Shown here: in pieces, positions 8,499-18,435 of the stretch
How positions within the stretch are numbered: position 1 is the stretch's first letter
Layout: every line of letters starts with the position of its first letter
Source of the DNA: Halotalea alkalilenta DSM 17697
GTDB taxonomy: Bacteria > Pseudomonadota > Gammaproteobacteria > Pseudomonadales > Halomonadaceae
Reading direction: 5' to 3'
DNA: 64,000 nt
Assembly (NCBI RefSeq): GCF_000621205.1
Contig: NZ_KK211231.1
Coordinates: forward strand, 62,001-126,000
Notes under the pieces: generated by a model
Database searches by the model: none
What the model was told of the DNA's origin: nothing
The model's input: only the letters and a program-made list of their open reading frames with translations
Position numbers and translations under genes: made by a program

Positions 8499-9592
8499 AC
8501 AAGATCATGCCCATCCAACGTCCACGCATCGCAGTGATCGCCGGCGACGGCATCGGCAAAGAGGTGATGCCGGAAGGTGTGCGCGCGATGGAGGCCGCCG
8601 GCCGGCGCTTCGGCATCGAGTGGCAGTGGCAGACCCTCGACTGGGCCTGTGCCGAGTACTGGCAGACCCACGGCCGGATGATGCCGGCGGACTGGCGCGA
8701 GCAGCTCGAAGGGGTGGATGCGATCTACTTCGGCGCGGTCGGCTGGCCTGACGTCGTCCCCGACCACATATCGCTATGGGAGTCGCTGCTCCAGTTCCGC
8801 CGCCACTTCGACCAGTACGTCAACCTGCGCCCCTGCCGGCTGATGCCCGGGGTCAAGGCGCCGCTGGCCGGCCGCGAGCCGGGCGACATCGATTTCTACG
8901 TAGTGCGCGAGAACACCGAGGGGGAATACTCGAGCATCGGCGGCAAGATGTTCGAAGGCACCGAGCGCGAACTGGTGATGCAGGAGACGGTGATGAGCAG
9001 GCGCGGCATCGACCGGGTGCTCAAGTTCGCCTTCGAGCTGGCCCAGACCCGGCCGCGCAAGAAACTGACCTCGGCGACCAAGTCCAACGGTATCTCGATC
9101 ACCATGCCCTACTGGGACGAGCGCGTGGTCGAGATGGCCAAGCACTACCCCGGGATCAGCGTCGACAAGTTCCACATCGACATCCTCACCGCCCAGTTCG
9201 TGCTCCACCCCGACTGGTTCGACGTGGTGGTGGCGAGCAACCTGTTCGGCGACATCCTTTCCGACCTCGGTCCCGCCTGCACCGGCACCATCGGCATCGC
9301 GCCCTCGGCCAACATCAACCCGGAACGCCAGTTTCCCTCGCTGTTCGAACCGGTCCACGGCTCCGCGCCGGACATCGCCGGGCGTGGGATCGCCAACCCG
9401 ATCGGGCAGATCTGGTGCGGCGCGATGATGCTCGAGCACCTCGGCCACGCAGCGGCGGGCACCGCGGTGGTCGAGGCGATCGAGCAGGTGCTGGCCAGCG
9501 GTGACCCTGCGCTGCTCACCGGCGACCTCGGCGGCAAAGCCGGCACCGAGACCCTCGGCCGCGCGGTGGCGGAGGTGATCGAAGCCGGCTGA
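8495..9592 (+). CDS. dmlA: D-malate / tartrate dehydrogenase (isopropylmalate dehydrogenase family)
   Basis: NAD- and divalent-cation-dependent beta-decarboxylating dehydrogenase of 365 residues, of the IPMDH/ICDH superfamily. It shows the GDGIGKEVMPEG start, VNLRPCRLMPGV, VRENTEGEYSSIGG (substrate loop), the Lys/Asp catalytic segments TSATKSNGI and VASNLFGDILSDL, and the NAD-site EPVHGSAPDIAGRGIANP. The GEYSSIGG loop matches the tartrate dehydrogenase/D-malate dehydrogenase branch rather than LeuB. Likely substrates are D-malate, L-tartrate or a related 2-hydroxyacid. It is the second gene of an operon with the dehalogenase-like hydrolase. Confidence 0.87.
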   Translation: MNKIMPIQRPRIAVIAGDGIGKEVMPEGVRAMEAAGRRFGIEWQWQTLDWACAEYWQTHGRMMPADWREQLEGVDAIYFGAVGWPDVVPDHISLWESLLQFRRHFDQYVNLRPCRLMPGVKAPLAGREPGDIDFYVVRENTEGEYSSIGGKMFEGTERELVMQETVMSRRGIDRVLKFAFELAQTRPRKKLTSATKSNGISITMPYWDERVVEMAKHYPGISVDKFHIDILTAQFVLHPDWFDVVVASNLFGDILSDLGPACTGTIGIAPSANINPERQFPSLFEPVHGSAPDIAGRGIANPIGQIWCGAMMLEHLGHAAAGTAVVEAIEQVLASGDPALLTGDLGGKAGTETLGRAVAEVIEAG

Positions 9593-9603
9593 GCAGCGAG
9601 CGC

Positions 9604-10203
9604 TCAGCCGCCCCAGAGGCTCGACAGCGACGAAAGCAGACCGCTCGATACACCCTGGCCGCCGAAGTACTGCAGCATCACCGGGGCGAACTGGCTGGTC
9701 ATCGAGCTATCCATGCCGAGCGCTTTGAAGGCGGCATCGACCATTCCGTTGTCGCCCTGGGACTGCCCTTGTCCGCCGGCGAGGCTCGAGACCTGCGAAA
9801 GCAGCGAGCCGCCGCCGGTGGCGTTGGCGCTCGACAGCAGGCCATCGATCCCCGGCGCCTGGTTGGACAGCTGGCTGAACTGATTGTCGCCGAGCGCGCC
9901 CTTGGCCTGGGCCAGCATCGCCGCGGCCCCGCCGATCGCCTGCTGGCGGTTGACGCCGAGCTGGCTGGTGAGGGAATCCACCAGCTGGCTGGCATCGTTC
10001 AAGTTGCCTTCGGTAGTACCGACCTGCGCCGCCTGCTGCTGCTGGGAGCCTTGCTGCAGCTGCTGGAGCGTGCTGGTGCCCTGCTGCGACGTAGAACCGG
10101 CGCGATTCATCGCTTCGTTGACGTCGTTGAGACTGAAAGCGAAGGCCTGCGAACCGATCAGCGGCAGGCCGCAAAGCGCGAGGGAGATGAGGCTTTTCTT
10201 CAT
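9604..10203 (-). CDS. exported DUF2780-type protein (VcgC/VcgE-like)
   Basis: 199-residue protein with a signal peptide ending at SQAFA. A Gln/Ser-rich low-complexity stretch (GTSTLQQLQQGSQQQQAAQ) precedes a C-terminal domain with repeated pattern LGVNRQQAIGGAAAMLAQAK, resembling DUF2780 proteins. The function of the family is not established. I chose the ATG at 10203 because it is preceded by CAGGA and begins the signal peptide; the frame continues upstream without homology. It converges with dmlA only 11 bp away, leaving no room for a separate terminator. Confidence 0.7.
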   Translation of the reverse strand: MKKSLISLALCGLPLIGSQAFAFSLNDVNEAMNRAGSTSQQGTSTLQQLQQGSQQQQAAQVGTTEGNLNDASQLVDSLTSQLGVNRQQAIGGAAAMLAQAKGALGDNQFSQLSNQAPGIDGLLSSANATGGGSLLSQVSSLAGGQGQSQGDNGMVDAAFKALGMDSSMTSQFAPVMLQYFGGQGVSSGLLSSLSSLWGG

Positions 10204-10339
10204 GAAGACATCCTGATGGGAATCTGAACACCGCCCCAGCATAGCATTGCCGGCCAACGCCGCACGGCGATGACGTATCATCGATACGCTCCTGTCCCGC
10301 ATTGCCATCGATCAGCCTATCTTTCGATCAGGAAAAACC

Positions 10340-11194
10340 ATGTCCAGCAGCTACGCCACCATCGGCTTCATCGGCCCGGGGCGCCTCGCCACGGCGCTTT
10401 CACGCGCGCTCGCCGGCAGCGGCGAGCATGTCGCCGCCATCGCCGGGCGCAGCCACGCGCGTGCGCAGGCGCTCGCCGAACGGTTGCCCGACTGCGAGGC
10501 GCTGCCGGCCCAGGTGCTGGTCGAGCGCTGCGAGCTGGTCTTCGTCACCACCGCCGACGACGCCATCGCCGCCACCGTCGAGGCGCTCGACTGGCGGCCC
10601 GAAAACGCAGTGGTGCACGCCAGCGGCGCCACCGAGGTCGGCGTGCTGGCCAAGGCCGCCCGCGCCGGCGCGGCGATCGGCGGTTTTCACCCGCTGCAGA
10701 GTTTCAGCGACCCCGACGCGGCGATCGCCTCGCTCCCCGGCTGCACCCTGACGATCGAAGCCGAAGGGGCGCTGCTGGCGCGGCTCGAAGCCATCGCCCA
10801 GCGCCTGGGCGGGCGAATCAACCGCCTGCCCCCGGGCGCCCGCGCCCGCTACCACGCCGCCGCCAGCTATGCCTCGCCGTTCATGCTCGCACTGCTCGAT
10901 GAGGCGATGAGGATCTGGGCCAGCTGGGGCGCCAGCCGCGAGGACGCGCTGGCGGCCCTGCTGCCGCTGCTGCGCGGCACCCTCGGCGCCCTCGAGCGAG
11001 GCAGCCTCGAGGAGGCGATCACCGGGCCCATCGCCCGTAACGATCTCGGCACGGTGCGCAAGCATCTCACCGCCCTCGACGAGCTAGGCGGCCGGCACGG
11101 CGAGTTCTATCGCCTGCTCGCCGCCCGGCAGCTGGAAATCGGCGACGACGTCTCATCCCGCCCCGAGGCCATGACTCGGCTAATCGAGTCCTGA
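10340..11194 (+). CDS. Rossmann-like / DUF2520 protein (NADP oxidoreductase-like)
   Basis: 284-residue cytoplasmic protein. The N-terminal Rossmann fold (IGFIGPGRLATALSRALAGS) binds a dinucleotide. The central GGFHPLQSFSDPDAAI and the C-terminal all-helical domain match the DUF2520 family, related to 6-phosphogluconate- and ketopantoate-reductase-like folds. The substrate is unknown. The start has AGGA six bases upstream. Its 3' end overlaps the convergent RND transporter gene by 15 bp. Confidence 0.8.
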   Translation: MSSSYATIGFIGPGRLATALSRALAGSGEHVAAIAGRSHARAQALAERLPDCEALPAQVLVERCELVFVTTADDAIAATVEALDWRPENAVVHASGATEVGVLAKAARAGAAIGGFHPLQSFSDPDAAIASLPGCTLTIEAEGALLARLEAIAQRLGGRINRLPPGARARYHAAASYASPFMLALLDEAMRIWASWGASREDALAALLPLLRGTLGALERGSLEEAITGPIARNDLGTVRKHLTALDELGGRHGEFYRLLAARQLEIGDDVSSRPEAMTRLIES

Positions 11195-14100
11195 ACCGGC
11201 TCTGCGACGAGTGGCCAGGTTCCGGCGCAAGGTGAGCAGCCCCGCGTAGAACAGCGGCACGAAGAAGATCGTCAGCAGCGTGCCGGTGATCACGCCGCCG
11301 ATCACGCTGATGCCGATCACTCGCTGGCCTGCGGCCCCGGCACCGACGGCGAAGGCCAGCGGGATGACGCCCGCGATGAAGGCCAACGAGGTCATCACGA
11401 TCGGCCGCAGGCGGCGCCTCGCCCCCTCGAGCGTCGCCAGGGCGAGCGAGGCGCCCTGGCGGCGTGCCGCACTGACGAACTCGACGATCAGGATCGCATT
11501 CCTGGTCGCAAGCCCGATCGTGGTCAGTACGGCGATCTGGAAGTAGACGTCGTTGTCCAGCCCGGCCAGATTCGCCGCCGATACCGCGCCCAACACGCCC
11601 AGCGGCACCACCAGCATCACCGCGGCCGGTACCGACCAGCTCTCGTAGAGCGCCGCCAGGCAAAGGAAGATGAAGGCGATCGAGACCAGGTACAAAAACA
11701 GCGCCTGGTTGCCGGCCAGCTGCTCCTGGTAGGACAGGCCGCTCCAGGCGAGCTGATAGTCACCGAGCTCATCGACCATCGACTGCATCAGCGCCATCGC
11801 GGTGCCGGAGCTTTCGCCGCTGGAGGCATCGCCCTGGATCTGCACCGCGGGGATGCCGTTGAAGCGCTGCAGCATCTGCGGCCCCAGTATCCATTCACTC
11901 GATGCGAACAGCGCAAGCGGCAGCATCTCGCCTCCCGCACCGCGTACGCGCCACTCGCCCATGTCCTCCTGGGCCGAGCGGAAGGCCGCGTCACCTTGGA
12001 CGTACACCGGCTTGACCCGGCCGCGGTCGAGGAAATCGTTGACGTAGCGCCCTCCCCAGGCGGTCGCGATGGTCTGGTTGACCTGGCCTACGTCTATCTG
12101 GTGGATGCTGATCGACTCGTGGTCGAGCTGCACCTGCAGCTGCGGGCTGGGCCCCAGCCCGTCGAGTCGCACCCTGGTGAGGCGCGGGTCCTCGCCGGCG
12201 CGCGCTATCAGCGATCGCTGCGCCGATTGCAGCGCCTGCTGGCCCGTTGCGGTGATGTCCTGGAGCCAGAATTCGAACCCTGAGGATTGACCCAGTCCGC
12301 TCACCAACGCCGGCGACATCACCACCACGTTGGCTTCGGTGTAGTCGGCGAAGGCCCGACCGGCACGCTCGATGATCGCCTGGGCGGAGCGCTGGTAGCC
12401 CGGACGCTCCGACCAGGGCTTCAGCCGGATGAAGGCCTGGCCGACGTTCTGCGCGCGCATCCAGCCGTGGCGCCCGGAGGCGAGCAGCAGGATATCGAGG
12501 TTCTCCGCCTCTTCACGCTGGAAGTAGGCGGAGATATCGTCGGCGACCCGTTCGGCGGCCTGGAGCGTGGCGCCTTCCGGCAGGGTATAGCGCACCATCA
12601 CCATGCCCTGGTCCTCCTCGGGGAGGAAGGCCGTAGGCAGCCTGCCGTATAGATGGAACATCGCCGCCGCCAGCACGCTGAACACCGCGAGCATCGCAAG
12701 CGGCCGTCTCAGCACCCGGAACAGCCCGCGCTGGTAGGCCCGCTCGCTGCCCTTGACCACCCGGTTGAAGAGCCCGAAGAACGAGCGCGGCGAGCGCGGA
12801 TGTGCGCGACGAAGCAGCAGCGCGCAGAGCGCCGGCGTCAGGCTGAGCGCGACGAACAGCGAGAGCGCCATCGCCGAGACCAAAGTGATCGAGAACTGCT
12901 TGTAGATCGTCCCGGTCGCACCGCCGAACCAGGCCATCGGCAGGAACACCGCGCTGAGCACGGTAGTGATACCGACCAACGCCCCGGTGATGTCCCCCAT
13001 CGAGCGAATCGTCGCCTCGCGGGGTTCGAGCCCGTCCTCCTCCATCCGCCGCTCGACGTTCTCGACCACCACGATGGCGTCATCGACCAGCAGGCCGATC
13101 GCCAGCACCAGCCCGAACAGGGTCAGGGTATTGATGGTGAAGCCCGCCACCGCGAGGACGGCGAAGGTACCGAGCAGCACGACCGGGATGGTGAGCAGCG
13201 GTATCAGCGTCGCACGCCAGCTCTGCAGGAAGAGGAACATCACCGCGGTCACCAGCAGGATCGCCTCGACCAAGGTGGAGAACACGTTACGGATCGACAC
13301 CTCGATGAACGGCGTCGTATCGCGCGGATAAGCGACTTTGTAGGAGGCAGGGAAGGTGCCTCTCAGCCGCTCGAGGGTCGCCTTGACTTCGAGCGCGGTA
13401 TCCAGCGCGTTGGCGCCGGGGCTGAGCTGGATCGAGATCCCCGAGGCCGGATAGCCGTTGAGCCGCGTACGGGTGCGATAGTCCTCCGCGCCCCGCTCGA
13501 CCCGCGCCACGTCCCCGAGCCTTACGCTGCCCCCGCCGCTCTGCGCCAGGAGCACGATCCGCTCGAACTGCTCCGGGGTCTGCAGAAGCGACATCGCGGT
13601 GACCGTCGCATTCAGCGCCTGGCCCTCGACGCTTGGCGCGGCGCCGATCTCGCCGGCGGAAATCTGGCTGTTCTGGGCCTCGATCGCCGAAACCACGTCC
13701 GCGGTGGTCAGCCCGTGGGCGGTGAGCCTGTGTGGATCGAGCCAGATCCGAATCGCGTACTGGGAACCGAACACCGAGGTTTCACCTACGCCGTCGATGC
13801 GGCTGATCGGGTCCTGCAGCTGGCTGACGATGAAGTCGGCGACGTCGACGCTGTCATGGCGACCGGATTCGTCGTAGACCGAGGCCACCAGCAAGGTGTC
13901 GGTCTGCGCCTTGCGCACCACCACGCCCTGGTCCTGCACCTGGACGGGAAGGCGGCTGGTGGCCTGGACGATGCTGTTCTGGACCTGCATCTGGGCGACG
14001 TCCGGGTCGGTCGCCTGATCGAACACCAAGGTCACGCGCACGGAGCCTGACGAACTGCTGGTCGAATTGAAATAGAGCAGATTGTCGATGCCGGAGATCT

Positions 14101-14305
14101 GCTGCTCGATGATCTGGGTGACGCTCTGCTCGAGTACCTCCGCCGAGGCGCCCGGATAGCTGGTGGTGACCTGGATGGTGGGCGGTGCGATGTCGGGGTA
14201 CTGCTCCACCGCCATGTCGAACAGCGAAAGCGCGCCGAAGCCACTGATCATCAGCGCGATCACACAGGCGAAGATCGGCCGCTGGATGAAGAATCTCGAC
14301 AGCAT
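11180..14305 (-). CDS. RND multidrug efflux inner-membrane pump (AcrB/MexB-like, HAE1)
   Basis: 1041-residue proton-driven trimeric pump with twelve membrane helices and two large periplasmic loops. It starts MLSRFFIQRPIFACVIALM and carries the HAE1 signature near GLVLAIGLLVDDAIVVVENV. The proton-relay aspartates are Asp408 and Asp409. The residue equivalent to the relay lysine (AcrB Lys940) is Arg935 in LATRNAILIVEF, an unusual substitution; the nearby RRLRPIVMTSLAF keeps the relay Arg and Thr. The adaptor gene lies three bases upstream, so the two form an operon. No outer-membrane channel gene is adjacent, so a TolC-type protein encoded elsewhere is probably used. Confidence 0.93.
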   Translation of the reverse strand: MLSRFFIQRPIFACVIALMISGFGALSLFDMAVEQYPDIAPPTIQVTTSYPGASAEVLEQSVTQIIEQQISGIDNLLYFNSTSSSSGSVRVTLVFDQATDPDVAQMQVQNSIVQATSRLPVQVQDQGVVVRKAQTDTLLVASVYDESGRHDSVDVADFIVSQLQDPISRIDGVGETSVFGSQYAIRIWLDPHRLTAHGLTTADVVSAIEAQNSQISAGEIGAAPSVEGQALNATVTAMSLLQTPEQFERIVLLAQSGGGSVRLGDVARVERGAEDYRTRTRLNGYPASGISIQLSPGANALDTALEVKATLERLRGTFPASYKVAYPRDTTPFIEVSIRNVFSTLVEAILLVTAVMFLFLQSWRATLIPLLTIPVVLLGTFAVLAVAGFTINTLTLFGLVLAIGLLVDDAIVVVENVERRMEEDGLEPREATIRSMGDITGALVGITTVLSAVFLPMAWFGGATGTIYKQFSITLVSAMALSLFVALSLTPALCALLLRRAHPRSPRSFFGLFNRVVKGSERAYQRGLFRVLRRPLAMLAVFSVLAAAMFHLYGRLPTAFLPEEDQGMVMVRYTLPEGATLQAAERVADDISAYFQREEAENLDILLLASGRHGWMRAQNVGQAFIRLKPWSERPGYQRSAQAIIERAGRAFADYTEANVVVMSPALVSGLGQSSGFEFWLQDITATGQQALQSAQRSLIARAGEDPRLTRVRLDGLGPSPQLQVQLDHESISIHQIDVGQVNQTIATAWGGRYVNDFLDRGRVKPVYVQGDAAFRSAQEDMGEWRVRGAGGEMLPLALFASSEWILGPQMLQRFNGIPAVQIQGDASSGESSGTAMALMQSMVDELGDYQLAWSGLSYQEQLAGNQALFLYLVSIAFIFLCLAALYESWSVPAAVMLVVPLGVLGAVSAANLAGLDNDVYFQIAVLTTIGLATRNAILIVEFVSAARRQGASLALATLEGARRRLRPIVMTSLAFIAGVIPLAFAVGAGAAGQRVIGISVIGGVITGTLLTIFFVPLFYAGLLTLRRNLATRRRAGSGLD

Positions 14306-14308
14306 GCG

Positions 14309-15520
14309 CTAGCCCTCTTCGGCCGTATCGTCCGGAGCTGCGACATCGGTTTCGAGCACCCGTACCAGCGAGCCGTCGCCAATGCGCTGTCGACCGCCGA
14401 GCACGACGAGATCGCCCGCTGCCAGCCCCGCCTTCACCAGCCATTCGCTGCCTACCGTAGCGCCGAGCTCCACCCGGCGCGTGCGCGCCCGCTGCTCGTC
14501 GTCCACCACATAGACATAGGCATCCCCGCCGGTATCGCGCGCCACCGCGCGCTGGGGCACCAGCAGGGCACGCTCGAGCCGGGCCTGCTCGACCTCGATA
14601 CGTACGAACATGCCGGGCAGCACTTGGAAGCCAGGGTTGGCGAAACTGGCGCGCAGCGTGACGTTGCCGGTCTGGCGATCGACCTCGGGGTCGGCGAACT
14701 CGACCTCCCCGGTGCGCTCGTAGCGGCTGGCGTCGGTGAAGACGATCCACGCCTTGGGTTTCTCCCCGCCGCCATCGGGCGAGAGCCAGGCGCGCGCCCA
14801 GGCCAGGTACTCGGTTCCGGACTGGGTGAAATCGACGTGGATCGGATCGAGCTGGTGGATGGTCGCCAGCGGCTCCGCCTGGTCGCTGACCACCAGCGCT
14901 CCCTGGGTGACGCTCGCCCGACCGATCCGGCCGCTGATCGGCGCGACCAGCTCTGTGTAGGCGAGATCGATTTCGGCGCTGTGCAGGGCAGACTCAGCGG
15001 CCGCGACCGCCGCCGCCGCTTCCTCATCGGCGAACAGCGCCATCTGGTGCTCCTGCTGGCTGATCGCTTGTCGCTCGCCGAGCCGCTGGTAGCGCTCGGT
15101 GAGCCAGCGCGCGGAATCGAGCCGAGCCTTCGCCACCGCGAGCTCCGAGCGCGCGCGCTCGGCATCCGCGCGATAGCGCCTCGGATCGATGCGAAACAGC
15201 AGGTCGCCGGCGGCGATATCGCTGCCCTCTGCATAGCTGCGCTCGAGAATCACACCGCCTACCTGCGGGCGCACCTCGGCGGTGGCCGACGCAAGCGTCC
15301 TGCCCGGGAAGGTGGCGACCAACGTGGTCTCCCGCTCGGCCAGCCGGACCACAGTCACCGGCGTGGCTTGGCTTGCCTGATCAGACGAGCCGCGCTCAGG
15401 CCCGGCCTCGCCGCAGCCGCCGAGCGCCAGACTCGCCAAGGCGCCGACCATCAGCGCCTGGAGGGAACGATGTCGCAGAAAGCGTCGCGGATGATGCGCT
15501 TGGCGTACTAAATGCCACAT
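14309..15520 (-). CDS. RND efflux periplasmic adaptor lipoprotein (AcrA/MexA-like)
   Basis: 403-residue membrane-fusion protein linking the RND pump to an outer-membrane channel. A lipobox (SLALGGCGE) follows a hydrophobic stretch, so it is probably a lipoprotein. Lipoyl halves (FPGRTLASATAEVRPQVGG, ISGRIGRASVTQGALV) flank an alpha-helical hairpin. Family C-terminal motifs include LLVPQRAVARDTGGDAYVYV. The lipobox lies further in than usual, so an internal Met near residue 24 could be the real start. It is first in an operon with the pump. No local TetR or MarR regulator is present. Confidence 0.88.
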   Translation of the reverse strand: MWHLVRQAHHPRRFLRHRSLQALMVGALASLALGGCGEAGPERGSSDQASQATPVTVVRLAERETTLVATFPGRTLASATAEVRPQVGGVILERSYAEGSDIAAGDLLFRIDPRRYRADAERARSELAVAKARLDSARWLTERYQRLGERQAISQQEHQMALFADEEAAAAVAAAESALHSAEIDLAYTELVAPISGRIGRASVTQGALVVSDQAEPLATIHQLDPIHVDFTQSGTEYLAWARAWLSPDGGGEKPKAWIVFTDASRYERTGEVEFADPEVDRQTGNVTLRASFANPGFQVLPGMFVRIEVEQARLERALLVPQRAVARDTGGDAYVYVVDDEQRARTRRVELGATVGSEWLVKAGLAAGDLVVLGGRQRIGDGSLVRVLETDVAAPDDTAEEG

Positions 15521-15752
15521 TGATCATCGACCCCTTTCGAGTGCATGTTTGTTCGAGTCGCCGGCGGCGAACGGCTCGCGGGTTTCAGGGCGTCCCGCGA
15601 TCGCTCACTTTACACCGGCAGCGAAAGCGCCTATCCGTACGGAGAAGCATCGGGCACTTGCGGCCCAGGCGATTTAGGCTTGGATTAAGCCAGCGATTGA
15701 GCCAACGAACCGCCATCCAAAGACCCTATCAGGTCGATGAGGAGGCACGATC

Positions 15753-16172
15753 ATGTCGATGAAAATGGAATATCGGGGCGGCTGCCTGTGCGGCGCGGTC
15801 CAACTGTACGTCATGGTCGACGGTCACAAGGTCGGCGCCTGTCACTGCGCCATGTGCCGCAAATGGGGAGGCGGACCCTTGCTGGCGCTGGAGAACGTCC
15901 TTGGGCTGCGCCTCGAGGGCGAGGAGGCGGTCAGCGTCTACGCCTCCTCCGACTGGGCCGAACGCGGCTTCTGCTCCCACTGCGGCACCCATCTGTTCTA
16001 TCGGTTGAAGGAAGGCGGGCACTACGCGGTGCCGGTCGGCCTGCTCGAGGTGGACGACGACTGGGTGCTCGATGAAGAGATCTTCATCGAAAGCCAGCCG
16101 CCCTACTACGCCTTCTCCAACCAGACCAAACGGCTCACCGGCGAGCAGGCGTTCGCCGCCAAGCAGCCGTGA
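15753..16172 (+). CDS. GFA-family (glutathione-dependent formaldehyde-activating) zinc protein
   Basis: 139-residue member of the GFA/CENP-V family. Zinc ligands are visible as GGCLCGAVQ, ACHCAMCRKWGG and a later GFCSHCGTHLF. Some members form S-hydroxymethylglutathione from formaldehyde, but most are of unknown function, and no formaldehyde dehydrogenase is nearby. It stands alone, with an AGGAGG-like ribosome site (gaggaggcac) and a hairpin terminator downstream. The 232-bp gap upstream is shared with the divergent RND operon. Confidence 0.82.
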   Translation: MSMKMEYRGGCLCGAVQLYVMVDGHKVGACHCAMCRKWGGGPLLALENVLGLRLEGEEAVSVYASSDWAERGFCSHCGTHLFYRLKEGGHYAVPVGLLEVDDDWVLDEEIFIESQPPYYAFSNQTKRLTGEQAFAAKQP

Positions 16173-16182
16173 CCTCCGCCGT

Positions 16183-16211
16183 GCCACGCCCTCGAACCCA
16201 CAGGGCGTGGC
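16183..16211. terminator. hairpin between convergent GFA and aminotransferase genes
   Basis: A 10-bp perfect stem (GCCACGCCCT / AGGGCGTGGC) with a 9-nt loop, 11 bp after the GFA stop and 29 bp before the convergent aspC stop. It has no clear T-run and probably serves both genes. Confidence 0.55.
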
Positions 16212-16239
16212 CGCTTCATCGCGCAGCGCAGCCGGCGGC

Positions 16240-17499
<1,260 letters not shown>

Positions 17500-18435
17500 T
17501 CAGCGACCGAGCGCTCGTGGATCGAGAGCGTCGCGAATCGCATCGCCCACATAGTTTACGCTAAGCACCACCAGCGAGATTGCCAACCCCGGCCAAAGCA
17601 CCCTCGTTGGAGTGATCTGGATGAAGTTCACGCCGTCGAACAACAGTCGGCCCCAGGTCGGGTAATCAGACGGAAAGCCAAGGCCCAGAAAGCTCAACGC
17701 CGATTCGGTGATGATCGCCGTGGCGATGCCGAGGGTGGCCGAGACCATGATCGAGGAGACCACGTTCGGCAGCAAATGCTGCAAAACGATGGTCGTTTCG
17801 CGCGTGCCGCCGGCCTGCGCCGCAGTGATGAAATCGCGCCGCTTGAGCGCCAGGACGTCACCGCGCACGATCCGCGCAGTGTGCATCCAACTGGTGACGC
17901 CGATCACCGTCACCAGCAGAATGAATACCCCTGTTTCAGGTCCAAATGCAGTGCGCAGGGTGTCGCGAAACAGCATCACTGCGACCAGCAGCAGCGGCAG
18001 TATGGGCAGCGCCAGAAAGAGGTCGGTGAGCCGCATCAGTGGGCCATCGAGCCTTCGCCAATAACCGGAAAACACTCCGACCAAGGTGCCGATCACCAGC
18101 GATAAGAGCATCGCACTGATGCCCACAGCGAGCGTGGTGCGCCCCCCGGTGAGCAACTGTGCCAGAAGATCGCGGCCGAGATTGTCGGTGCCGAGGGGAA
18201 AGTCCCAAGACGGCCCCTGGTTGCGTGCGCGGTAGTTGGGCTGCCCCACCTCGACCGTATAGAAGTAGGGGCCGAGTACCACCAGAGCGACGATCGTCAG
18301 CAGCACCGCGAGACCGATCACGCCCCCCCGATGGCGGCAAAAATTGCGCCAGACATCACCAAGAAAGCTCGAACCCGATCCCCTAGACAGGATCGGGGCG
18401 GCGCTATTCGCCGCGCCGGGAGTGCCGTCAGTCAT
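17500..18435 (-). CDS. peptide/opine ABC transporter permease (DppC/OppC type)
   Basis: 311-residue inner-membrane permease of a family-5 ABC importer. It has an N-terminal OppC domain (RHRGGVIGLAVLLTIVALVV), about six helices and the EAA-type loop (TAAQAGGTRETTIVLQHLLPNVVSSI). It overlaps the DppB-type gene by 8 bp and is the last gene of the operon binding protein - DppB - DppC. The ATPase is divergent at 21648. The substrate could be di- or oligopeptides, opines or nickel-like complexes. Confidence 0.9.
   Translation of the reverse strand: MTDGTPGAANSAAPILSRGSGSSFLGDVWRNFCRHRGGVIGLAVLLTIVALVVLGPYFYTVEVGQPNYRARNQGPSWDFPLGTDNLGRDLLAQLLTGGRTTLAVGISAMLLSLVIGTLVGVFSGYWRRLDGPLMRLTDLFLALPILPLLLVAVMLFRDTLRTAFGPETGVFILLVTVIGVTSWMHTARIVRGDVLALKRRDFITAAQAGGTRETTIVLQHLLPNVVSSIMVSATLGIATAIITESALSFLGLGFPSDYPTWGRLLFDGVNFIQITPTRVLWPGLAISLVVLSVNYVGDAIRDALDPRALGR

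Noticed and set aside
9593-9603. Possible terminator between dmlA and the DUF2780 gene
   Set aside because: Only 11 bp separate the stops and I see no hairpin with a T-run.
12653-14050. 465-residue plus-strand frame opposite the RND pump
   Set aside because: His/Arg/Gln-rich shadow; the RND sequence is unmistakable on the minus strand.
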